Positions 1-9,940 of a stretch of 42,965 nucleotides of DNA are shown piece by piece. Position numbers and translations under genes: made by a program. Under the pieces are notes generated by a model. The model worked only from the letters and a program-made list of their open reading frames with translations, had not been told where the DNA came from and ran no database searches. The DNA is from Sneathiella sp. (GTDB lineage: Bacteria; Pseudomonadota; Alphaproteobacteria; Sneathiellales; Sneathiellaceae), in contig NZ_JARGOQ010000001.1 of NCBI RefSeq assembly GCF_029233945.1, positions 166,816 to 209,780 of the forward strand, given 5' to 3'. Numbering within the stretch: the first letter of the stretch is position 1; each line of letters begins with the position of its first letter.

Positions 1-329
1 CGGATCTTGATTTCCGCAAGTTCCTGACGGCGGGCCAAAGTCGCTTCAAGCTCCTGGATGCTCTCTTTACGGAGTATCTCCGCATCTTCCTTGGCTCTTG
101 CAACGATCTCTTCCGCAGTCTGCAGAGCATCATGCTGTCGCCGTTGATAATCCGCAAAGAGTGACTGCGCGTCTTCGCGAAGTTTCTTGGCTTCTTCCAG
201 CTCTTCCCGGATTTTATCGGCCCGGGTATCGAGCTGCTTGGCAATCAGCGGCGGTACCTTGAAATAAACAAGAACTGCGAGGAAGCCGACAAAGGCAACG
301 GCAACCCAAAAGGCGGGATCATGTAGCAT
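1..329 (-). CDS. atpF: ATP synthase F0 subunit b (partial, 3' end missing)
   Basis: This is the peripheral-stalk b subunit of the F1F0 ATP synthase, which links the membrane a/c motor to F1. Reading the minus strand from an ATG at 329 gives MLHDPAFWVAVAFVG, a single N-terminal membrane helix (about residues 7-24), then a long charged helix rich in Glu, Lys, Arg and Ala. That is the usual b-subunit layout. About 109 codons are present; the C-terminal part lies beyond the left edge. The start overlaps the stop of the upstream b' gene by one base (TGATG), so translation is probably coupled. Having separate b and b' genes is typical of alphaproteobacteria, cyanobacteria and plastids. Confidence 0.93.
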   Translation of the reverse strand, partial: MLHDPAFWVAVAFVGFLAVLVYFKVPPLIAKQLDTRADKIREELEEAKKLREDAQSLFADYQRRQHDALQTAEEIVARAKEDAEILRKESIQELEATLARRQELAEIKI

Positions 330-820
330 CAGGCGTCTCCCTTCATGCTGGAGGCGACCGCGGCTTCCACATCTTTGTCGGAAACATCGAAGGCAACGAG
401 CTTGGCTACCGCTGATTTCGCGGTATCGGCCGCAATCTCCCGCACGTGGCTGAGCGCCGTTTCCTTGGCGTCACGAATGCTGGCTTCCGCGGCCTGAGCC
501 TTTTTCGCCAGCTTTGCATCCAGCTCTGCCTTGCTCGCGTCCTGCTCCTTGGCCATCGAGGCCTTCAGTTCAGAAACGATGCCATGAGCTTTGGCGCGGG
601 CTTCTGCGAGAGCCCGTTCATAATCAGCTTTTGCCTTATCGGCGTCTTCACTCAGCCGTCTTGCTTCTTCCAAATCCGAAGAAATACGGTTTTGCCGACT
701 TTCTAGAACATCTGAAATGCCGGGAATCGCGAGCTTCGCCATCAAAAAATAGAGAATGACAAATGAAATCGCGAGCCAGACAAGCTGCGGCGGGAAGTCT
801 GCAATATTAAGTTGCGGCAT
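329..820 (-). CDS. atpF': ATP synthase F0 subunit b'
   Basis: Second b-type stator subunit (163 aa), expected to pair with b as a heterodimer. The N-terminal segment MPQLNIADFPPQLVW runs into one membrane helix (about residues 13-31), followed by an almost continuous Ala/Glu/Lys/Arg-rich helix that would form the right-handed stalk coiled coil. The start has a textbook Shine-Dalgarno AAGGAG five bases upstream of ATG. It lies 56 bp downstream of atpE and overlaps atpF by one base. Length and position between the c and b genes match the alphaproteobacterial F0 operon. The assignment of b' rather than b rests on order and the FPPQL-type N-terminus. Confidence 0.94.
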   Translation of the reverse strand: MPQLNIADFPPQLVWLAISFVILYFLMAKLAIPGISDVLESRQNRISSDLEEARRLSEDADKAKADYERALAEARAKAHGIVSELKASMAKEQDASKAELDAKLAKKAQAAEASIRDAKETALSHVREIAADTAKSAVAKLVAFDVSDKDVEAAVASSMKGDA

Positions 821-876
821 ACCGGCTCCTTAATCCAATCCTATCGACCCAAACTCTTAAAACTGAGAAAGGTTGA

Positions 877-1101
877 TTAACCGAACAGGATCAGGAAGGC
901 GATAACCAGCGCGAACAGCGCAACAGCTTCTGTCAGGGCAAAGCCGAGCAGCACGTTACCGAAAACTTTCGGAGCAGCAGCCGGATTGCGCAGGGAGCCA
1001 GAAACATAGGATCCGAAGATATTTCCGATACCCACACCCACACCTGCAAGTGCGATAGTCGCAAGGCCGGCACCGATCATCTTTGCGGCTTCTAATTCCA
1101 T
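877..1101 (-). CDS. atpE: ATP synthase F0 subunit c
   Basis: Proteolipid of the rotor ring (74 aa). Two hydrophobic hairpin helices are joined by the polar loop containing Arg38-Asn39-Pro40. The ion-binding carboxylate is Glu58 within LTEAVALF in helix 2. The first helix is Gly/Ala-rich ([11 protein letters not shown]), as needed for tight ring packing. I see no clear sodium-binding signature, so proton coupling is the default inference. The start has GAAGGAAG six bases upstream of ATG. The gene sits between atpB (52 bp gap) and atpF' (56 bp gap). I did not find a convincing internal promoter or a distinct hairpin in the short flanks. Confidence 0.96.
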   Translation of the reverse strand: MELEAAKMIGAGLATIALAGVGVGIGNIFGSYVSGSLRNPAAAPKVFGNVLLGFALTEAVALFALVIAFLILFG

Positions 1102-1153
1102 AATATTCTTCCTTCTAAATCAAGAACAACCAATGTTGAAGATTAACTAATAC

Positions 1154-1891
1154 TCAATGATGCAGGTGAAGCGCATCGTTAAGATAGAGGCATGACAGGA
1201 TGGCAAACACATAGGCCTGCAAGAATGCGACAAGGAATTCCAAGCCTGTCAAAACAACGATAAACCCGAGGGGCAGCCATCCGAGATAAATCCCGAGGCT
1301 GACGACAAATCCGCCAAACACTTTCAGCAGCGTATGTCCGGCTAGCATATTGGCGAACAAACGAACAGAGAGGCTGATGGGGCGAACGAAATAGGAAATG
1401 ACCTCAATCGGGACCAGGATGATCAGCAAGACGACCGGCACACCGCTGGGGACAAAGAACGTCAGGAACTTGAACCCATGCCGGACGATGCCGATAATCG
1501 TCACGCCAACGAAAACGAGCGCCGCCAGAGCAAAAGTAACAATAATCTGGCTGGTCACCGTGAAAGTGTAGGGAATCATCCCGAGCAAGTTACAGAACAG
1601 CACAAACATGAACAGGGTGAAGATGAAGGGGAAGTATTTCCGCCCGTCAGAGCCCACATTGTCCTTGATCATATTGGCGATGAATTCGTAGCTGATTTCC
1701 GCCATGGACTGCATCCGGCCCGGCACCATGGCCCGTCCGCGCATGCTCCAGGTCAGGAAAAGGGTGATTGCGGCAATCGCGATAACCATGAACAGCGACG
1801 CGTTGGTGAAGGAGACGTCGAGACCACCCACGTCCATCGGAACCAGGCGCTTGATCTCGAATTGTGCAAGAGGGCTATGTTCTGACGCCAC
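1154..1891 (-). CDS. atpB: ATP synthase F0 subunit a
   Basis: Membrane stator subunit that carries the two proton half-channels (245 aa). The N-terminus has the alphaproteobacterial pattern PLAQFEIKRLVP. Several membrane helices follow, with the diagnostic segment SLSVRLFANMLAGH containing the essential Arg177, and a later helix with Gln/Glu (LEFLVAFLQAYVF). The reading frame opens with GTG at 1891, preceded by a weak CGGGA; no ATG gives a better N-terminus. It ends LHLHH. It lies 63 bp after atpI and is followed by atpE, the normal order of the operon. Confidence 0.96.
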   Translation of the reverse strand: MASEHSPLAQFEIKRLVPMDVGGLDVSFTNASLFMVIAIAAITLFLTWSMRGRAMVPGRMQSMAEISYEFIANMIKDNVGSDGRKYFPFIFTLFMFVLFCNLLGMIPYTFTVTSQIIVTFALAALVFVGVTIIGIVRHGFKFLTFFVPSGVPVVLLIILVPIEVISYFVRPISLSVRLFANMLAGHTLLKVFGGFVVSLGIYLGWLPLGFIVVLTGLEFLVAFLQAYVFAILSCLYLNDALHLHH

Positions 1892-1954
1892 GATGCTGTT
1901 CCCGTCTTAAACTGTTTTAACTTGTTCCCAGACATCCAGCAAACTGCCGAATAC

Positions 1955-2272
1955 CTAATCCTCATTCGCGCTGTCATTCATGCGCTTGCCGACTTTAATA
2001 ACGTTGTATAGACCAACAACGGCACCGACAATCAAAAATACCAGCATTAACCACGGTTTCGTGTCCAACCATTTGTCGAGCAGCCAACCGACCCAGCCGC
2101 AAACCAGCAACGCCGCAACCATCTCGACCGATAATCGCCATGCCCTGCCGGCTGAACTGTTTTGCTCCACCTTCAATTCGCTGCGATTCCAGGAAGCCTG
2201 TTCCTGCTGTTGCTGCGCCTTTTTCAGCCGAGCTCTAAATTCTTCTTTCGAGGGAGGTTCAGGTTTAGTCAT
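1955..2272 (-). CDS. atpI: ATP synthase assembly protein AtpI (AtpZ/AtpI family)
   Basis: Small membrane protein (105 aa) encoded first in many F0 operons, thought to help c-ring assembly or Mg2+ uptake. The start is the ATG at 2272 (MTKPEPPSKEEF), preceded by GGGAG six bases upstream; the frame stays open further upstream but that part would cross the promoter and has no family character. A charged Gln-rich N-terminal segment precedes two transmembrane helices (about residues 48-64 and 74-92) with the family-like sequence GWVGWLLDKWLDTKPW between them. A strong promoter lies just upstream (2331-2359), so this is the first gene of the atp transcript. Confidence 0.88.
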   Translation of the reverse strand: MTKPEPPSKEEFRARLKKAQQQQEQASWNRSELKVEQNSSAGRAWRLSVEMVAALLVCGWVGWLLDKWLDTKPWLMLVFLIVGAVVGLYNVIKVGKRMNDSANED

Positions 2273-2330
2273 TCGCGTCTCCCGATGGAATGCACAATGC
2301 GGCCCATCAACCCCCACAGAAAGCGCGGGA

Positions 2331-2359
2331 AACATACGGTCTGCCCCCCGGAGTGTCAA
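2331..2359 (-). promoter_or_regulatory. sigma70-type promoter of the atpIBEF'F operon
   Basis: On the minus strand there is a perfect -35 TTGACA (2354-2359), a 17-bp spacer and a -10 TATGTT (2331-2336). Predicted transcription start is near 2324, giving a leader of about 50 nt before the atpI ATG. It sits in the 160-bp gap between the smc stop and atpI. It is one of the best promoter matches in the window and indicates that the ATP synthase genes are transcribed independently of smc. Confidence 0.75.
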
Positions 2360-2432
2360 GACCCTACGCGCGGCTTTTTCGCCAGATCCAAGAATGTTTT
2401 TTGTGATTGCCAAAACGAGAGGGAAGAGACCC

Positions 2433-5400
2433 TTAAGCCGCGTTTTCGGTAATCTCCTTGGCTTTCTCCAGATCGACCGAAACAAGCTGCGAAATTCCGC
2501 GCTCTGCCATGGTCACACCGAACAGCCGATCCATGCGTGCCATTGTGATCGGATGATGGGTAACCACCAAAAACCTTGTGTCGGAGTTTTGGGCGATACC
2601 ATCCAACAGATGGCAAAGACGCTCCACATTGACGTCATCCAGCGGTGCATCCACTTCGTCGAGCACGCAGATAGGCGCGGGGTTAGTCAGGAAGACGGCA
2701 AAGAGAAGCGCAACTGCGGTTAATGCTTGTTCTCCACCCGACAGTAGCGACATGAGCTGGAGCTTCTTGCCGGGTGGGCTTGCCATGATTTCCAGACCTG
2801 CAGCAAGCGGATCATCGGATTCTGTCAGGGTGAGGTGCGCCTGTCCTCCGCCGAAGACCTGCTTGAACAAATGCTGAAAATGTTCATCCACCTTGGTGAA
2901 GGCTGCAAGCAGACGCTCCCGGCCTTCGCGGTTGAGGCCCGAGATGCCCTGCCGAAGCCGGGCAATTGCGGCGAGCAAGTCCTCGCGTTCCGTCATTAAA
3001 GTTGTGAGTTGCTCCTCTACTTCTTCGGCCTCAATTTCTGCGCGGAGATTGACGGGGCCCATATTATCCCGCTCCCGCTTCAGCCGCTCCAACTTGCGCT
3101 CACTGTCTTCAACGGGCGGAATTTCCTCACCTTCTTCGATACCGCCTGCGGCCTTGATCTGATCCGGAGAACATTCCAGTTTTTCACGGGTCTGCTCGGC
3201 GAGACCTTTCAGCACTTCTGTCATATGCTCCACATCGGACTGATGGCGTACCCGTTCCTCGCGGCAGGTCGCCAGCGCATCCTGGCATTTTTTAAGGGCG
3301 GCATCACATTCTGAAAGGATCGATTCGGCTTCCGCCAGCTTATCGCGTGCGCCGTTTCGCCTCCCTTCGGCGCGGGCGATTTCATCCATCAGGTTGTTAC
3401 GCTTGGTCGCAATTTCTTCCGGCTTATTTTCTATCTCCGCGAGTTCTTCTGCGGTGTCCTTGAAACGCATTTCCAGCTGTACGAAATGAGCCGCCATATT
3501 TTTGTTGCGATCAATCCAGCTGATAACCTCTTTATCTATCGCAGTGAGGCGGTCACGTCGGGAGGCGGCCTCCCGTTCCAGTCGATCCGATTCGCTTCGA
3601 AGCACGGCGAGTTCGTCTCGCTTTTCATGAAGCTCTGACCGCAACAACTCTATTTCGCCGCGGCTGCCTTCTGTGTCCGGCAGTCGGTCCAGAAGCTGCT
3701 GCTTTGCCTCAAGGCTTTCCGCGAGAGATTCGTTCTCTGTGGAAAGCTCAGTAATATTTTCCTTTAGGGATGTAAGGCGGGACTGGCGCGCGGCGTTCTG
3801 TCGTATTTCCTCCGCGTTCTCGGCCCGCAGCTTGGAAAGCTCCTGTTCCTGCTCCCGTTGTTGCCGCCGGAGTTCTTTCACCTTCTCGGCGGCATTTCCG
3901 AGGAGTTCAGAACAGCCTTTCAGGTCGTTCGTGACGTTGGCGAGGATGTCCTGCTTCTTCCCAAGCTCCCTGGCAATCTCTTCCAACCGGTTGCGCTGCT
4001 CAAGGCGCGCCGTCGCGGGGGTTTTGGCTCCGGCCTTGCGCGTAAAGCCATCCCAACGCCAGAGATCGCCGTTCCGGGTCACAAGGCGTTGGCCAGCTTT
4101 CAAGTTGCCTTGCATGAGCGGGCCGTCTTTGGCGTCAATAACAGCAATCTGCGAGAGCCGGATTTTCAGGGCCGGATGTCCTGATACACACTGATCGAGT
4201 GTCTCCATACCGTCCTTGAAGCACTGGGAGGCTGCGGCACCATCCAGCGTTTTCCAGTAGACAGAGGCGGCCTCATCGGCGGGTGCTTCCAACTCGTCAC
4301 CGAGGGCAGCGCCAAGCGCCATTTCATAACCTTTGGAAACCGTTAGCTCTTCGATAATGCCGGGCCATTCGCTATCGCTGGAATTTTCCAGAAGGCGAGA
4401 GAGAGTACGCTCCTCCGTCTCCAGCGTGGTGACATCGCGCTCGGCGAGCTTGACTTTCTCCCGCGCTTCCCGCTCGGCCCCGTCCGCTGACTGGCGCAGC
4501 ATTTCGGCCTCATCACATGCCGTATTAAGATCATTTAGCGCCGCGATGTTTTCTTGCAGAGATGTGGAGGAAGTGGCACCATCATCCGCTACTATTTTTT
4601 CTTGCAGCGTCGCTTTTTCCCGATCAAGCTCAAGAAGACGCGCCTTGATCTTTTCAAGCTGCGTCGTTGCGGTTTCAATCTGTTGAACAAGACTGTTGCG
4701 TTCAGCAAGTTCAGCAGCAACTGTTTCTGTTTTCGTATCGAACGCGGATTGCAACTCCTGAAGGGATGCTGCCTTTTCGTCCACCTTGGCAAGCATGGCT
4801 TCCGCGCGCGGTCCCGCAGTTTCCGTCTCATCTTTTAATGCGGATTTTTCTTCTTCGAGACGGGCTATTGCCTCCGCCGAATCTTTCTCGAGATCCTTCT
4901 CACGGATCATATCATGCGAGATCTGGCTTTTACGGTCTTCCAACTGTTGCTTTGTCCGTTTGGCTCGCTCTTCCTCCGCGTCGAGACTTTCACGGGCGAC
5001 GGTCAGTCGATGAACTGCAGAGGCTGCTGCAGCCTCTGCATCGCGGAGAGGCTTTAGCGCCTCGTTGGCGCGCAATGTCGCCGATTCTGCGGCCGCCGCC
5101 TGCCGGGTCAGTTCATTAACGGCCATTACCGCTTGTTCATATTTCTCCCGTGCTTCAGCTGCTTTTGCTTGCGCCTGCTGATGCTTGCGGAAGAGCAACA
5201 ATGCTTCTGTCTTGCGAATATGACCGGAAAGATTGCGATAGCGGTTGGCCTGCCGGGCCTGCCGCTTGAGATTGCCGAGCTGTACTTCAAGCTGTTCAAT
5301 CACGTCATCGACGCGCTCAAGATTGCTTTCCGCTGAGTTCAGGCGAAGCTCTGCCTCATGTCGACGGGAATGCAGACCCGAAATCCCGGCGGCTTCTTCC

Positions 5401-5891
5401 AGCAGATGCCGTCGTTCTTTCGGCTTGGCATTGATAAGGGCGCCAACCCGGCCCTGACTGACAATCGCGGTGGAATGAGCACCCGTCGCAAGATCTGCGA
5501 ATAGAAGCTGCACATCGCGGGCGCGGGCAACTTTTCCGTTGATTCGATAATCCGATCCCGTTTCGCGCCGGATACGACGTGAGACGTCAAGCTCCGGCGA
5601 ATCGTTATAAGAGGCGGGGGCGGTTCTTTCACGGTTATCGAGGCCAAGAGTGACTTCCGCGGCGTTGCGCGGTGGCCGCGATGTCGTCCCGGCAAAAATC
5701 ACGTCATCCATGGCACCGCCGCGCAGGTTTCTTGCGGAGGTTTCGCCCATCACCCATGTCAGGGCTTCGACAAGATTCGATTTGCCGCAGCCATTCGGGC
5801 CGACAATTCCGGTGAGGCCGTCCTTAATCAGAAGTTCCGTCGGCTCCACAAAGGATTTGAAACCCGACAGTCGTAAATGCGAAAACTTCAC
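2433..5891 (-). CDS. smc: chromosome segregation ATPase SMC
   Basis: Structural maintenance of chromosomes protein (1152 aa), the ABC-type ATPase that compacts and segregates DNA with ScpA/ScpB. The N-terminal head has Walker A GPNGCGKS (residues 31-38). Long Glu/Lys/Arg/Gln-rich coiled coils flank a hinge at roughly residues 490-640. The C-terminal head has the ABC signature LSGGEQ (1050-1055) and Walker B ICVLDEVD (1074-1081). Translation starts at GTG 5891, preceded by GGAGAGG. It follows dsbA by 22 bp and is probably co-transcribed with dciA and dsbA. Full length with no broken motif. scpA and scpB are not in this window. Confidence 0.97.
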   Translation of the reverse strand: MKFSHLRLSGFKSFVEPTELLIKDGLTGIVGPNGCGKSNLVEALTWVMGETSARNLRGGAMDDVIFAGTTSRPPRNAAEVTLGLDNRERTAPASYNDSPELDVSRRIRRETGSDYRINGKVARARDVQLLFADLATGAHSTAIVSQGRVGALINAKPKERRHLLEEAAGISGLHSRRHEAELRLNSAESNLERVDDVIEQLEVQLGNLKRQARQANRYRNLSGHIRKTEALLLFRKHQQAQAKAAEAREKYEQAVMAVNELTRQAAAAESATLRANEALKPLRDAEAAAASAVHRLTVARESLDAEEERAKRTKQQLEDRKSQISHDMIREKDLEKDSAEAIARLEEEKSALKDETETAGPRAEAMLAKVDEKAASLQELQSAFDTKTETVAAELAERNSLVQQIETATTQLEKIKARLLELDREKATLQEKIVADDGATSSTSLQENIAALNDLNTACDEAEMLRQSADGAEREAREKVKLAERDVTTLETEERTLSRLLENSSDSEWPGIIEELTVSKGYEMALGAALGDELEAPADEAASVYWKTLDGAAASQCFKDGMETLDQCVSGHPALKIRLSQIAVIDAKDGPLMQGNLKAGQRLVTRNGDLWRWDGFTRKAGAKTPATARLEQRNRLEEIARELGKKQDILANVTNDLKGCSELLGNAAEKVKELRRQQREQEQELSKLRAENAEEIRQNAARQSRLTSLKENITELSTENESLAESLEAKQQLLDRLPDTEGSRGEIELLRSELHEKRDELAVLRSESDRLEREAASRRDRLTAIDKEVISWIDRNKNMAAHFVQLEMRFKDTAEELAEIENKPEEIATKRNNLMDEIARAEGRRNGARDKLAEAESILSECDAALKKCQDALATCREERVRHQSDVEHMTEVLKGLAEQTREKLECSPDQIKAAGGIEEGEEIPPVEDSERKLERLKRERDNMGPVNLRAEIEAEEVEEQLTTLMTEREDLLAAIARLRQGISGLNREGRERLLAAFTKVDEHFQHLFKQVFGGGQAHLTLTESDDPLAAGLEIMASPPGKKLQLMSLLSGGEQALTAVALLFAVFLTNPAPICVLDEVDAPLDDVNVERLCHLLDGIAQNSDTRFLVVTHHPITMARMDRLFGVTMAERGISQLVSVDLEKAKEITENAA

Positions 5892-5913
5892 AGCCTCTCC
5901 ATCGCCCGGTAAT

Positions 5914-6588
5914 CTATGTCAATGTCTTTAAATAATTGTCCAGAGCCTCAAAACTTCTGCTCTGCTCGTATTTTTCACCCTGAATAAAGAGTGTCGGTGT
6001 CGAATCGACACCGAACTGAGTGGAACCGATCAGGCTCTCGGATGCGATCGCATCAACCAGTTCCTGATTGGTCAGGCAATTCACGAATTCCTCCAGGGCG
6101 ACGCCGTGATTTCCGCCAATCTCGATAAGGGCGAGGGCCGGGTCTTCCTGCCGCGTCCAGTTATCCTGCTGCGTAAATAGCACGTCGATCATTTCGAAGA
6201 ACTTGCTGTCATCGCCGGTACATTCCGAGAGGATTGCTGCAATAAAGGCAAAGCGGTCGAGCGGGAAGTGGCGGTAAACAAATTTCACCTTGCCGGTATC
6301 GATATAGTTCTTTTTGAGATCACCAAATGTGTGATTGTGGAAGTTGCCGCAATGGCCGCATGTCAACGACGCATACTCGATAATGGTCACGGGCGCTGTC
6401 GGGAAGCCGAGAACGTGATCGCTTTCCAGAATTTGAGGTTTCGCGGCCTGAGCTTCACGCGGCGCAAATACTCCCGTTAGAGCGGTTGCCGCAAAAGGCA
6501 GGGCGCTGCCTGCCGCTACAAAATGTCGCCTGGAAATAGCCAATTTGTTATCTTTCCTACTATATGTGGTGCCAGTATAACTTTTCAT
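5914..6588 (-). CDS. DsbA-family thiol:disulfide oxidoreductase with Tat signal
   Basis: Periplasmic thioredoxin-fold protein (224 aa). The N-terminus holds a twin-arginine motif (SRRHFVAAG, Arg20-Arg21) followed by a hydrophobic stretch and a likely AQA cleavage site, so export by Tat is predicted. The active site is Cys77-Gly-His-Cys80, and the cis-proline is Pro198 in STPTLF. These are features of the DsbA/BdbD thioredoxin_4 family, which oxidises or isomerises disulfides in exported proteins. The ATG at 6588 is preceded by GAGG. It lies between dciA (67 bp) and smc (22 bp), a conserved alphaproteobacterial arrangement. Whether it acts as an oxidase or in a specialised role cannot be told from sequence. 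Confidence 0.9.
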   Translation of the reverse strand: MKSYTGTTYSRKDNKLAISRRHFVAAGSALPFAATALTGVFAPREAQAAKPQILESDHVLGFPTAPVTIIEYASLTCGHCGNFHNHTFGDLKKNYIDTGKVKFVYRHFPLDRFAFIAAILSECTGDDSKFFEMIDVLFTQQDNWTRQEDPALALIEIGGNHGVALEEFVNCLTNQELVDAIASESLIGSTQFGVDSTPTLFIQGEKYEQSRSFEALDNYLKTLT

Positions 6589-6655
6589 TCTTCAATCCTC
6601 AAACGATTCCTGCAATTTCTCGCAACATAATATGGAAATAGATATTTTGTAGTGG

Positions 6656-7174
6656 TTAACCGGCTTCATCGGGATCATCACGTTTTTGTGTCTTGTTTCG
6701 AGCACTCAACATTGAGGTAGCCACGCTTTCGAGCCGCTTTTTCAAATCCGGTTCGGAAACATCTGAAAGTATCGTCTCGATCCAGACTTTCTGGGATTCT
6801 GTAAGGGGGAGCGACGGGGCGGGCTTTTGAATTTCAGGCTTTTTTACCGGTGCCTGGATCAATTGTAGCCGCGCGACTGCCCGATAACCGAAGAAGCTGT
6901 TGATCCGTTCTATCACCAGCGGTTCAAAATGTTGAAATTCCGGCGCCCATCCCGGTGCGACCCTGATTCGAAGCGTCGCATCCTTGTTGCCTTGCCGTGA
7001 ATAGCTGAATTTTTCCGGGCTTGAATAATTTGCGAGATTTGGCCCGACAATAGCCGACCATTGGTTAAGGATGTCAGCCTGGGCGAATCCGCGCTTGATG
7101 AGCGCCGCCTTTGAGGATTTCCCGATCAGGCTGGCGATTGCGCGCGGCCCGGCTGCTACTTTCGCTTTTCTCAC
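6656..7174 (-). CDS. dciA: DciA-like DUF721 protein
   Basis: A 172-aa protein of the DUF721 family; DciA members load the replicative helicase DnaB in bacteria lacking DnaC. The N-terminal part (about residues 10-110) has the family pattern: a basic helix, WSAIVGPNLANYSSPEKF, then beta segments ending LQLIQ. The C-terminal tail is charged and probably disordered, ending in a helix. The frame opens with GTG at 7174, preceded by GGGACAAG. It is the first gene of the dciA-dsbA-smc unit and divergent from mutY (70-bp shared upstream region). Family assignment is good; the helicase-loading role is inferred from other bacteria. Confidence 0.8.
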   Translation of the reverse strand: MRKAKVAAGPRAIASLIGKSSKAALIKRGFAQADILNQWSAIVGPNLANYSSPEKFSYSRQGNKDATLRIRVAPGWAPEFQHFEPLVIERINSFFGYRAVARLQLIQAPVKKPEIQKPAPSLPLTESQKVWIETILSDVSEPDLKKRLESVATSMLSARNKTQKRDDPDEAG

Positions 7175-7244
7175 CTTGTCCCTTATCTATCCCCGTAACT
7201 TCGCATTGCCTCAGGATATAAACTTCGCCATAACCTGTAGCAAT

Positions 7245-8336
7245 ATGATTGAACAGAAGCCGCCACAAAAGTCTTTTTCCGCCGCCATTCTCAATTGGTA
7301 TGATCGCCATGCCCGACGGTTGCCCTGGCGAAGTCTTCCCGGCGAGCAACCAGACCCGTATCATGTCTGGCTGAGCGAGATCATGCTACAGCAGACGACT
7401 GTAGTGACCGTCGGCCCTTATTTCGATAAATTCCTGACGCTCTGGCCAACCGTCCAGGATATGGCCGCTGCCCCGCTGGATGATATCCTGACGGCTTGGG
7501 CAGGTCTTGGATATTACGCACGGGCCCGAAACCTTCATAAATGCGCGATCGCCATATCCGAGGGGTATAACGGACAATTTCCCTCTGAAAGGGATCAGCT
7601 TCTAGCACTTCCGGGTGTTGGGCCCTATACGGCCGCCGCGATTTCGGCAATTGCGTTTAATAAGTCTGAAACCGTTGTGGATGGGAATATCGAGCGGATT
7701 ATCAGTCGGCTATATCGCATTGATACGCCGCTTCCGTCCGCGAAGACTGAGATAACCACCTATGCGGCGAAGCTAACGCCCTTGCGTCGTGCCGGAGATT
7801 ACGCGCAGGCGCTTATGGATATCGGCGCAACCATATGCACACCGCGATCGCCGAACTGCGGAGGGTGTCCTGTGTCCGATTTCTGCGCCGCCGGCACGAC
7901 CGGAGATATGGAGCGATTCCCGGTAAAAGCGCCAAAGAAAGTAAAACCAACGCGACGTGCCGTGGTGTTTTGGCTTGAGCGGCTTGATGGTTTTGTCTTG
8001 CTCTGCCGTCGGGAGGAGAAGGGACTCCTCGGTGGTATGATGGAGTTCCCGTCGACGGAGTGGTGTGAGGAGGAGATCGGGGTTGAAGAGGCTATGAATA
8101 GCTTGTTCTCAAATGGCTTTCAGAAATGGACAGACCGTCCCTCGGAAAAGGAATTGGTGCGCCATACCTTCACGCATTTTCATCTCGAACTGCGGCCTGT
8201 CGTAGTTTTGATCAAGGGAACGGACACGTCGATATTACCGAGCGGACAATGGGTCAGGCCCGAGGACTTCGGCAGCTATGCTTTGCCGACCCTGATGACC
8301 AAGGTCTTGCGTGCCGTTGTTAAAGGCCGGGGCTGA
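7245..8336 (+). CDS. mutY: A/G-specific adenine DNA glycosylase MutY
   Basis: Base-excision repair enzyme (363 aa) that removes adenine mispaired with 8-oxoguanine. I chose the ATG at 7245 (MIEQKPPQKSF); the open frame extends further 5' but overlaps dciA and is not MutY-like. Visible features are the catalytic Glu45 in SEIMLQQT, a helix-hairpin-helix LPGVGPYTAAAI (122-133), the catalytic Asp192 in ALMDIGATIC, and a [4Fe-4S] loop with Cys198, Cys205, Cys208 and Cys214 (C-x6-C-x2-C-x5-C). The C-terminal third resembles the NUDIX-like 8-oxoG recognition domain, with GLLGGMMEFP. Divergent from dciA; its 3' end overlaps the convergent EF-hand gene by 17 bp. Confidence 0.96.
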   Translation: MIEQKPPQKSFSAAILNWYDRHARRLPWRSLPGEQPDPYHVWLSEIMLQQTTVVTVGPYFDKFLTLWPTVQDMAAAPLDDILTAWAGLGYYARARNLHKCAIAISEGYNGQFPSERDQLLALPGVGPYTAAAISAIAFNKSETVVDGNIERIISRLYRIDTPLPSAKTEITTYAAKLTPLRRAGDYAQALMDIGATICTPRSPNCGGCPVSDFCAAGTTGDMERFPVKAPKKVKPTRRAVVFWLERLDGFVLLCRREEKGLLGGMMEFPSTEWCEEEIGVEEAMNSLFSNGFQKWTDRPSEKELVRHTFTHFHLELRPVVVLIKGTDTSILPSGQWVRPEDFGSYALPTLMTKVLRAVVKGRG

Positions 8337-8736
8337 CGAACTCTTCTTTCGATACTTTTCCATCGGCATTCTTGTCGAGCTTATCGAAACGAGCAAGTCC
8401 GGCGGCTTTAATTTCCTCCAAGGTGACAATCGTGTCTCCATTGGTATCCATTTCTTTATATTCATCAGGAACAGGAACTTCGGAGTGGGCCGGAGCGGTT
8501 ACGGAGCGGAGGCTTTCTGCCTGCACATATTCCTCATACTCAACTTTGCCGTCGGAATTAAGATCATATTCCTTGAACAGGCGCTCGCGATAGGCTTCGG
8601 TCTCGGCCCTTGAGATGGCGCCATCCGCATCCCTGTCCATGCCGAGAAAACGGGATTCTTCGTATGCAGCTGCCGGGTGACTGGCCGCGATGGTGAGTGT
8701 GCCGGCCAGAATAATTGCGAGTGAAAGTCTGTTCAT
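8320..8736 (-). CDS. secreted EF-hand calcium-binding protein
   Basis: A 138-aa protein with a Sec signal peptide (MNRLSLAIILAGTLTIA, likely cut after AAA) and four EF-hand-type loops: DRDADGAISRAE, DLNSDGKVEYEE, DTNGDTIVTLEE and DKNADGKVSKEE. The third loop is slightly off-consensus. It is a calmodulin-like fold of the kind common in exported alphaproteobacterial proteins; binding of Ca2+ in the periplasm is inferred from the loops, and no partner is identifiable. The start is the ATG at 8736, preceded by GGAAGGGG; a TTG 15 bases upstream is in frame but lies inside that ribosome site. It follows ccrM by 37 bp on the same strand, so it may be co-transcribed. Its 3' end overlaps mutY. Confidence 0.87.
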   Translation of the reverse strand: MNRLSLAIILAGTLTIAASHPAAAYEESRFLGMDRDADGAISRAETEAYRERLFKEYDLNSDGKVEYEEYVQAESLRSVTAPAHSEVPVPDEYKEMDTNGDTIVTLEEIKAAGLARFDKLDKNADGKVSKEEFVSPGL

Positions 8737-8773
8737 TGCGTCCCCTTCCAAATTGGAGGGGCACGGAGACCCC

Positions 8774-9859
<1,086 letters not shown>

Positions 9860-9887
9860 TCAAATTATTCTGCAATTATTCACTGCG

Positions 9888-9940
9888 GATATACTGATTC
9901 GGTCGATTCGCTGCGTCAATATATTTCGTTGAATCAGTAT
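9888..9940 (-). promoter_or_regulatory. putative methylation-sensing promoter of ccrM with GANTC inverted repeat
   Basis: The 107-bp rnhB-ccrM gap holds three GANTC sites at 9896-9900, 9905-9909 and 9931-9935. The outer two end the arms of a perfect 10-bp inverted repeat (9891-9900 and 9931-9940) separated by 30 bp. On the minus strand there is a -35-like TTGACG (9914-9919) and a TATATC (9888-9893) that fits the TANAWC part of the Caulobacter-type -10, but the spacing of 20 bp is too long for a standard promoter. Two GANTC sites fall between these boxes. In Caulobacter, GANTC methylation state controls ccrM transcription, so the same autoregulation is plausible here. Confidence 0.5.

Noticed and set aside
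1980-2723. 247-codon open frame antisense to atpI and the end of smc
   Set aside because: Overlaps two confident genes and the promoter; the translation is compositionally odd with no family pattern.
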